From: VMCP01 sp965659745
GTDB taxonomy: Bacteria; Bacteroidota; Bacteroidia; NS11-12g; UBA955
DNA: 10,952 bases
NCBI GenBank assembly: GCA_965659745.1
Contig: CBFHXF010000062.1
Coordinates: 1 to 10,952, forward strand
Reading direction: 5' to 3'
In this document: positions 5,742-10,952 of the stretch, in pieces
Numbering within the stretch: the first letter of the stretch is position 1
How the letters are laid out: every line of letters begins with the position of its first letter
Program-made: the position numbers and the translations under genes
Notes under the pieces: generated by a model
What the model was told of the DNA's origin: nothing
Databases searched by the model: none
Seen by the model: the letters and a program-made list of their open reading frames with translations, nothing else

Positions 5742-7901
5742 TTAGTGTTCGGGACGGTCTTTTTCGGGCATGTTTTTGATATCGGTACCGATACGTTGCA
5801 GGTAGGCCACCAAGGCCACAATTTTCGAATATTCTAAGCTCTTAATGCCTTCCATTTCTACTATTTGCTGAATGCCTTTGTCTTTCATCAATTCGGCGGA
5901 AATTTCTTTGGCTTGCTTTTCTAAATCGGCATTGGCTTTATTGGCATATCCGGCCTCGTAGGGTATGTCGAAGGTCTGCATGGCGCGGATCATCTTAGGC
6001 GTACGCATAATGTCGATACCTTGCGTATAAAGCCATGGATAGCGGGGCATGATGGAACCCGGACTCGTAGAAGTAGGTTCGTACATGTGATTAAAATGCC
6101 ATGCATGATTGTATTTTCCACCTACGCGAGCCAAATCTGGACCCGTACGTTTACTTCCCCATTGGAAGGGGTGATCGTATACAAACTCACCCGCCTTGGA
6201 ATATTCGCCATAGCGCTTTACTTCGTCTCGGAAGGGGCGTACCATTTGTGAGTGGCAGGTATAACAGCCTTCTGCTACATAGATATCGCGACCGTGTAAT
6301 TCTAATGGGGAATAAGGTTTAACGGCAGAGATGGTAGGTACATTGGTTTTCACCAAAAAGGTGGGAATCATTTCAATTACGCCTCCCAGGGCAACTACAA
6401 TTAAACTAAAAACCAGCATTTGTATGGGTTTGCGCTCTATAACGCGGTGCCAATGTTCACCGGCATGTTTTTCGTGCTTAACCAACGCAGGCGCTTCGGT
6501 TTCTTCCTCCGCTAGGAAAGATCCTGCTTTCATGGTTTTACGCAGATTATACACCATTACGATGGCCCCAGTTAGGTATAATAAACCTCCTACGCTTCTC
6601 AATTTATACATGGGTATTACCATGTTCACGGTATCGAGGAATGAATATTGCAAGGTACCGGCTTCGGTGAAGGTTTTCCAGTTCAAACTTTGCGCAAAAC
6701 CCGACCAATACATGGGCACCGCATAGAAAATAATCCCTAGTGTCCCCAACCAAAAGTGGGCGTTGGCCAATGACTTGGAATACAGTTCGGTACGCCACAT
6801 TTTGGGAATCAACCAATACAATACCGCGAAGGTTAAAAATCCGTTCCAACCTAAAGCCCCCACATGCACGTGAGCAATGGTCCAATCGGTAAAGTGACTA
6901 ATCGCATTTACGCTTTTCAAAGAAAGCATCGGACCTTCAAAGGTGGCCATACCATAGGCGGTGATGGCTACCACCATAAATTTCAATACAGCATCTTCTC
7001 GTACTCTATCCCAAGCGCCTCTTAAGGTAAACAAGCCATTGATCATTCCTCCCCAACTAGGAGCAATAAGCATCACGGAGAACACCACGCCTAAAGATTG
7101 AGCCCAATCGGGCAAGGCCGAATAAAGCAAGTGGTGAGGTCCTGCCCAAATGTAAATAAATATCAATGCCCAGAAATGTATGATCGAAAGTCGGTATGAA
7201 TATACGGGGCGGTTCGCTGCTTTAGGAAGGAAATAATACATCAATCCTAAGTAGGGGGTGGTTAAGAAGAATGCGACGGCATTGTGACCGTACCACCATT
7301 GTACAAGCGCATCTTGAACCCCGGCATACCAGCTGTAACTCTTCATTAAACTGATAGGAAGCTCTATGCTATTCACAATATGCAGCATGGCTACTGTAAC
7401 CCAAGTGGCGATATAAAACCAAATGGCCACGTAAAGGTGACTTTCACGTCTTTTGATAATGGTACCGAACATATTGATACCAAAAACTACCCAAATAAGG
7501 GTGATTGCAATATCTAAGGGCCATTCTAATTCGGCATATTCTTTACCAGTAGTATATCCCATCCAAAGGGTTAAGGCACCAAATACAATGATTAGCTGCC
7601 AACCCCAAAAGTGGATCTTACTCAGAAGATCGCTGAACATACGTGCCTTTACCAAGCGTTGTAAAGAGTAGTAAACGCCCATAAAAATACCATTTCCCAC
7701 GAAAGCAAAAATGACGGCGTTGGTATGCACCGGACGCATTCGACCGAAGGTGGTAGGACCCCAATTGAGGTTTATTTGAGGGAAGTACAAGGCGATGGCT
7801 GCCCATAGCCCGGCAGTAAAGCCAATAATCGCCCAGAAAATAGTGGCATACGCGAACCATTTAACGGGCCGATTGTCGTAGGAGAATTTTTCAATTTGCA
7901 T
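5742..7901 (-). CDS. ccoNO: Fused cbb3 cytochrome c oxidase subunits I and II (CcoN-CcoO)
   Basis: This 719-residue fusion joins the catalytic CcoN (about 1-455) to CcoO (about 490-719). In CcoN the expected ligands are visible: His59 and His346 (low-spin heme b), His206 in WYGHN and His256/257 (CuB), and His344 (heme b3). Tyr250 lies 44 residues after His206, as for the cross-linked Tyr of cbb3 enzymes. CcoO has a membrane anchor (492-512), CYTCH (546-550) and a probable axial Met618 in SIMPRYP. The enzyme reduces O2 to water with electrons from cytochrome c at low oxygen and conserves energy as proton motive force. The ATG at 7901 gives the normal CcoN start (MQIEKFSYDN) and overlaps ccoS by 11 bp. 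The fusion is typical of Bacteroidota. Confidence 0.97.
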   Translation of the reverse strand: MQIEKFSYDNRPVKWFAYATIFWAIIGFTAGLWAAIALYFPQINLNWGPTTFGRMRPVHTNAVIFAFVGNGIFMGVYYSLQRLVKARMFSDLLSKIHFWGWQLIIVFGALTLWMGYTTGKEYAELEWPLDIAITLIWVVFGINMFGTIIKRRESHLYVAIWFYIATWVTVAMLHIVNSIELPISLMKSYSWYAGVQDALVQWWYGHNAVAFFLTTPYLGLMYYFLPKAANRPVYSYRLSIIHFWALIFIYIWAGPHHLLYSALPDWAQSLGVVFSVMLIAPSWGGMINGLFTLRGAWDRVREDAVLKFMVVAITAYGMATFEGPMLSLKSVNAISHFTDWTIAHVHVGALGWNGFLTFAVLYWLIPKMWRTELYSKSLANAHFWLGTLGIIFYAVPMYWSGFAQSLNWKTFTEAGTLQYSFLDTVNMVIPMYKLRSVGGLLYLTGAIVMVYNLRKTMKAGSFLAEEETEAPALVKHEKHAGEHWHRVIERKPIQMLVFSLIVVALGGVIEMIPTFLVKTNVPTISAVKPYSPLELHGRDIYVAEGCYTCHSQMVRPFRDEVKRYGEYSKAGEFVYDHPFQWGSKRTGPDLARVGGKYNHAWHFNHMYEPTSTSPGSIMPRYPWLYTQGIDIMRTPKMIRAMQTFDIPYEAGYANKANADLEKQAKEISAELMKDKGIQQIVEMEGIKSLEYSKIVALVAYLQRIGTDIKNMPEKDRPEH

Positions 7902-8076
7902 TTTTCTTATTCGTTTGGGGTTTATTTTTCTGAAGGGGAACGTTTTCGTGTAGAATGCGGTAGGCGTTGGCATCGGGATCGTCGAATTGACCCGTACTTG
8001 CGCTCCATAGGTAAGCCGCTAGGAAAATTCCCGCTACTAAAATGCTGAATATCATAAGTAGGATAATGACCGACAT
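7891..8076 (-). CDS. ccoS: cbb3-type oxidase assembly protein CcoS
   Basis: This 61-residue protein has one N-terminal membrane helix (about 2-24). The family pattern follows: a Trp near the helix end, then SGQFDD-like STGQFDDPDANAYRIL. CcoS is needed in proteobacteria for insertion of heme b and copper into cbb3 oxidase. The C-terminus is a hydrophilic Lys/Asn-rich tail. Its last codons overlap the ccoNO start by 11 bp, which suggests translational coupling. The 71-bp gap before it is the largest in the ccoI-to-safE run and could hold an internal promoter. Confidence 0.93.
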   Translation of the reverse strand: MSVIILLMIFSILVAGIFLAAYLWSASTGQFDDPDANAYRILHENVPLQKNKPQTNKKNAN

Positions 8077-8114
8077 GTATGCTACAAATTTGAATATTTA
8101 GGGGTTCATAGGGC

Positions 8115-8130
8115 AATGATGTACCTCATT
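8115..8130. promoter_or_regulatory. Candidate Crp/Fnr-family binding site upstream of ccoS
   Basis: AATGA-TGTACC-TCATT has perfect 5-bp inverted arms with a 6-nt spacer. The TGA-N6-TCA core has the half-site spacing of FNR boxes (TTGAT-N4-ATCAA). It is centred about 46 bp upstream of the ccoS ATG in the ccoI-ccoS gap. The inner 12 bp (TGATGTACCTCA) share a GTAC centre and the same mismatched pair with the palindrome at the fnr promoter. The FNR-like protein encoded in this window is the obvious candidate ligand. No strong -7/-33 promoter pair was found; CAAATTTG (8092-8085, minus strand) is one mismatch from TAnnTTTG but leaves almost no leader. Confidence 0.4.
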
Positions 8131-8137
8131 ACAAAAG

Positions 8138-8151
8138 ATGATTTTAATCAT
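8138..8151. repeat. Short inverted repeat over the ccoI stop codon
   Basis: ATGATT (8138-8143) and AATCAT (8146-8151) are perfect 6-bp arms with a 2-nt spacer, covering the ccoI TGA (8150-8148). The spacer is too short for a good RNA hairpin and no T run follows on the minus strand, so it is unlikely to terminate transcription. It could be a DNA-binding palindrome next to the candidate site at 8115-8130, or chance in AT-rich sequence. Confidence 0.25.
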
Positions 8152-10562
8152 GTTTTTAGTTTGAACCTTTTAGCCATATAAAGCGAACCCAACCATGTAA
8201 ATAACACGATAGAAATAGAACTTGATGGCATGAGTATGGCAGCCACTATGGGATTCAAATTTCCACTTACGGCAAAGCTCAATCCAATTACATTATATAT
8301 TACAGAAAGGGTAAAACTCCACCAAATTATTTGCCTCATCCCTTTCGCCATGAGTAAGAATTTAGGCAATGAGGGCAGCTTATCGCCTACTATAATGGCA
8401 TCTGAGCCCGGTGTGAAATAGGAAATATCTTCCGCCACCGCTATTCCTACATCGGCGGCCATTAAAGCACCGGCATCGTTGAGTCCGTCGCCCAACATCA
8501 ATACAGAATGTCCTGCATGTTGCCATTGGGCCACGTAATGTTTTTTGTCTTGCGGCTTTTGATTGAAAAACATGCGGGTGTCACCAGGCATTATTCCTTC
8601 TAATAGGGCGCGATCGCCGTCATTATCGCCACTGAGTAATGCCATTTCCTTTATCTTGGAAAGATATTTCAAGCCTATGGCCATGTTGGGCCTAAGGGCA
8701 CTTTGGAACTCGAAATAACCTTTAATGCGACCGGATATAGATAGCCATATTTTACTGGTTCCGATGGACTCTCTTTTATTTTCTACACCCACAAACGCTG
8801 CATTTCCAAGGCGAATTTCTTTATTGTTCCAATTTCCTTTAATGCCCATGCCGGGAATATTCTCTATAGAGGTTACCCCTACTTGATACCCCTTTAACCA
8901 TTGTGCCATTTTACGGGCATAAGGATGTATCGATTCACGGCCTAAAGTTTGAACGGCATCGGTCTCGTCTTCACTCAGAGATTCTCCTTCATAATGAACA
9001 GTGGGATTTTGGGAATCGGTTAAGGTACCGGTCTTATCAAAAACCACCATAGTAATGTCGTTTAGTTTTTCTAAAACTTTAGCCCCTTTGGCATACAGTC
9101 CGTTTTTAGCCAATAGCGATAGAAAATGCCCGTGTGTGAAGGTTACACTTAATAATAACGCGCAAGGACATGCTACAATTAGCACAGCGGTTACGGCATT
9201 CCAAATTTTTGATGGATCTTGAAAAGCCCAAAAAATGGCGGCCGATATGGCAATGCTGAAAACCGCAAGCGTGAAATACATACTCGCTTTTTGCACATAA
9301 GGACTTTCTATACGTGAATTCGGTACTTCTTTTGTTTCATTTTTATTCCAAAGGGAAACCAAATATCCCTGTGACACCGTTTTCTGGGCCATCACCCGGA
9401 TGGAGGCTCCTAATTGCCGGCCTCCTGCATATATAAAGGAACCCGCTTCTAATTCAACGGGTTTGCTTTCTCCAGTCACAAAACTATAATCAATCAAGGC
9501 TTTGCCAGCCACTAACAACCCATCTACCGGAACGATTTCTTTGCTGTGTATGACTAGTTCGTCATTAACCTTGATGGCGGGCAAGGAAATACTCTGTTCT
9601 TTGCCCTCTTTAAACAAAGTAGAAGAGATGGGGAAATACGATGAAAAATCTCGGTTGAAGGTCAGTGTTTTATGGGTTTTATCTTGCAGCAAACGACCCA
9701 AAAGCATGAAAAAAACGATTCCGCTCAATGAATCAAAATAACCAGGACCTGTATGGGTGAATATTTCGAAAATACTGCGTGAAAAAGTAATGATCATAGC
9801 CAATACTATGGGTAGGTCAATATTCAAATACCGCTCTTTGATACCACCCCATGCTAATTTGTAGAATTCAGTCGAACTGTAAGTAATTACAGGGATAATC
9901 AATACCAACATCAACCATTGAAAGTAGGGCTTGAGTCCATCTAGGTCGGTTCCATATGCAAAATACTCAGGAAAACTGAGCAGCATGATATTGCCAAATG
10001 CAAATCCCGCCACACCTAGTTTATAAATGCGAGAGCGATCTATTTTAGGGACTTGAGTTTTATTACCTATATCGCTCAAGCTGAAATACGGTTCATATCC
10101 AAGTCGGGTTAATGCAATGGCCAAATCGTAGGCGTTTGTTTCGTTTTTTGCAAAAATTACGAGTAATTCTTTTTGCGAAAAATTCAACTTTGCGGCTGTA
10201 ACTCCATTGTGAATCTTGTGAAGGTTTTCGAGTAGATAAAGACACGAGCTGCAATGTACTTGCGGCAGATAAAATTTAATATGAAGGTGTGTATCGTCTT
10301 CGAAAATGCGCAGTTGATTTAGAATTTCGGGATCTTTTAGAAAGCCAAAGCGGTGTGCTTCCCCCTCATTAACTTGAACGGTATTTCCCGAATGTTCACT
10401 TAAATCGTAATACTGACACAAATCATTTTGTTCTAAAATTTGGTATACCGATTTACAACCGTTGCAGCAAAAAGATTTATCGTGGTAAACTACCGGATTG
10501 CGTGTTGGGGCCGCGCAATGGTAACAAAGGATTTCTTGGCTAGTTTGAGTTTTGCTGCTCAT
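8148..10562 (-). CDS. ccoI: Copper-transporting P1B-type ATPase for cbb3 oxidase assembly (CcoI/FixI)
   Basis: This 804-residue ATPase moves copper across the inner membrane for the CuB centre of cbb3 oxidase. The N-terminus has the cysteine-rich domain typical of CcoI-type pumps (Cys13, Cys16, Cys32, Cys33, Cys36). An HMA domain with CSSC (104-107) follows. All core P-type ATPase motifs are present: TGES (363-366), membrane CPC (465-467), DKTGT with phosphorylated Asp509, the HP dipeptide (546-547) and GDGLND (691-696). The last two helices carry YN (756-757) and MPSSS (778-782), matching Cu+-ATPase ligand motifs. About eight transmembrane helices are visible. It starts inside the end of the preceding gene (23-bp overlap) and precedes ccoS by 71 bp. 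A general copper-efflux CopA is less likely given the N-terminal domain and location. Confidence 0.95.
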   Translation of the reverse strand: MSSKTQTSQEILCYHCAAPTRNPVVYHDKSFCCNGCKSVYQILEQNDLCQYYDLSEHSGNTVQVNEGEAHRFGFLKDPEILNQLRIFEDDTHLHIKFYLPQVHCSSCLYLLENLHKIHNGVTAAKLNFSQKELLVIFAKNETNAYDLAIALTRLGYEPYFSLSDIGNKTQVPKIDRSRIYKLGVAGFAFGNIMLLSFPEYFAYGTDLDGLKPYFQWLMLVLIIPVITYSSTEFYKLAWGGIKERYLNIDLPIVLAMIITFSRSIFEIFTHTGPGYFDSLSGIVFFMLLGRLLQDKTHKTLTFNRDFSSYFPISSTLFKEGKEQSISLPAIKVNDELVIHSKEIVPVDGLLVAGKALIDYSFVTGESKPVELEAGSFIYAGGRQLGASIRVMAQKTVSQGYLVSLWNKNETKEVPNSRIESPYVQKASMYFTLAVFSIAISAAIFWAFQDPSKIWNAVTAVLIVACPCALLLSVTFTHGHFLSLLAKNGLYAKGAKVLEKLNDITMVVFDKTGTLTDSQNPTVHYEGESLSEDETDAVQTLGRESIHPYARKMAQWLKGYQVGVTSIENIPGMGIKGNWNNKEIRLGNAAFVGVENKRESIGTSKIWLSISGRIKGYFEFQSALRPNMAIGLKYLSKIKEMALLSGDNDGDRALLEGIMPGDTRMFFNQKPQDKKHYVAQWQHAGHSVLMLGDGLNDAGALMAADVGIAVAEDISYFTPGSDAIIVGDKLPSLPKFLLMAKGMRQIIWWSFTLSVIYNVIGLSFAVSGNLNPIVAAILMPSSSISIVLFTWLGSLYMAKRFKLKT

Positions 10563-10952
10563 AAGTGATGATGGCTAAATCGTGTAATTGCTTTAATAAT
10601 GGAATCAAAGTAGATTCGGTAAAATTGAAATATTCTAAGAAAGCATTGTGCAAACGAAATGTGGTTAAGCAATGTCCTTTTTTATCTTCGCTCCAGTCTT
10701 CTTGTAAAACAAAAGAATCACAATTCAATTTCAATTCTTCTAACGCTTTGAGTTGTTTCTCGTTTAAGGAACGCAGCACTGTAAAACCGTTAAACGGGCT
10801 CATGCATTGTTCGTTCGACAAACATCGTTTTACGGCAGGAATCAGAACCCATTTGAACAGGCGTTTCAAGCCTTCAAATTCAATTTGAAATCGAGAAACA
10901 GCCATCAGCATAGAATGCGAATAGGCTTCTGTATGTTGTGATTCTTGTATAC
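10540..10952 (-). CDS. Unidentified protein, C-terminal part only (runs off the window)
   Basis: The frame has no stop between 10540 and the right edge, so at least 136 residues are visible and the gene probably starts outside. A Met at 10911 could be a start, but the codons before it (reading ESQHTEAYSHS) are equally protein-like. I do not recognise the family. The visible part is soluble, with predicted helices (for example LNEKQLKALEELKLN) and scattered cysteines. The end, LIPLLKQLHDLAIITYEQQ, resembles the last helices of a winged-helix domain, as found at the C-termini of some helicases and regulators; that resemblance is weak. It overlaps the ccoI start by 23 bp on the same strand, so the two genes are probably co-transcribed and perhaps translationally coupled. 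Confidence 0.6.
   Translation of the reverse strand, partial: IQESQHTEAYSHSMLMAVSRFQIEFEGLKRLFKWVLIPAVKRCLSNEQCMSPFNGFTVLRSLNEKQLKALEELKLNCDSFVLQEDWSEDKKGHCLTTFRLHNAFLEYFNFTESTLIPLLKQLHDLAIITYEQQNSN

Noticed and set aside
5570..5821. Longer ccoQ frame starting at 5821
   Set aside because: The extra 30 residues are the ccoNO end read in another frame. The ATG at 5731 lies just after the ccoNO stop and gives a normal-sized single-helix subunit.
5742..7973. Longer ccoNO reading frame starting at the ATG at 7973
   Set aside because: It would overlap ccoS by 83 bp and add 24 residues (rich in Pro, Lys, Arg) with no CcoN character. The ATG at 7901 gives the usual CcoN N-terminus after an A-rich tract.

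Overview
The window most likely comes from a member of the Bacteroidota, probably a Flavobacteriales-like marine or aquatic bacterium. Three things point that way. CcoN and CcoO of the cbb3 oxidase are fused in one reading frame. Recognisable Shine-Dalgarno sequences are nearly absent. A TAnnTTTG-type -7 promoter element lies ahead of the fnr gene. The placement rests on sequence style and gene organisation, not on a database search.

Layout. Positions 1-105 (+) are the end of a probable NhaA Na+/H+ antiporter gene, followed by a hairpin and a good intrinsic terminator (146-173). Positions 174-299 are non-coding and carry three TACCT/AGGTA elements spaced exactly 15 bp apart. A gene of unknown function starts at 300 (+); an in-frame TGA at 795-797 interrupts it, although the same frame stays open to 941. 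A bidirectional hairpin terminator (1088-1127) separates it from the rest of the window, which is entirely on the minus strand.

Read in the direction of transcription (right to left), the minus-strand genes are: an unidentified gene running off the right edge (10952-10540), ccoI (copper P-type ATPase), ccoS, the ccoN-ccoO fusion, ccoQ, ccoP, ccoG, ccoH, a TauE/SafE-like (COG2836-type) membrane protein, and an FNR-type regulator. Apart from a 71-bp gap between ccoI and ccoS and one between the SafE-like gene and fnr, neighbouring genes overlap or lie within about 10 bp, so they probably form one transcriptional unit with possible internal promoters.

How the genes work together. CcoNO, CcoP and CcoQ make up the high-affinity cbb3 cytochrome c oxidase used at low oxygen. 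CcoI supplies copper for the CuB site. CcoS, CcoG, CcoH and probably the SafE-like protein help with cofactor insertion and assembly. The FNR-like protein keeps all four cysteines expected for an oxygen-labile Fe-S cluster, so it is a natural candidate to control the locus. Two similar 12-bp palindromes (TGR-N-GTAC-N-YCA), one ahead of ccoS and one at the fnr promoter, are possible binding sites for it.

No mobile element, CRISPR array, tRNA or rRNA gene was seen. Most of the window is a recognisable cbb3 locus. The least explained parts are the interrupted gene at 300-941 with its upstream repeats, the partial gene at the right edge, and the shared palindrome.
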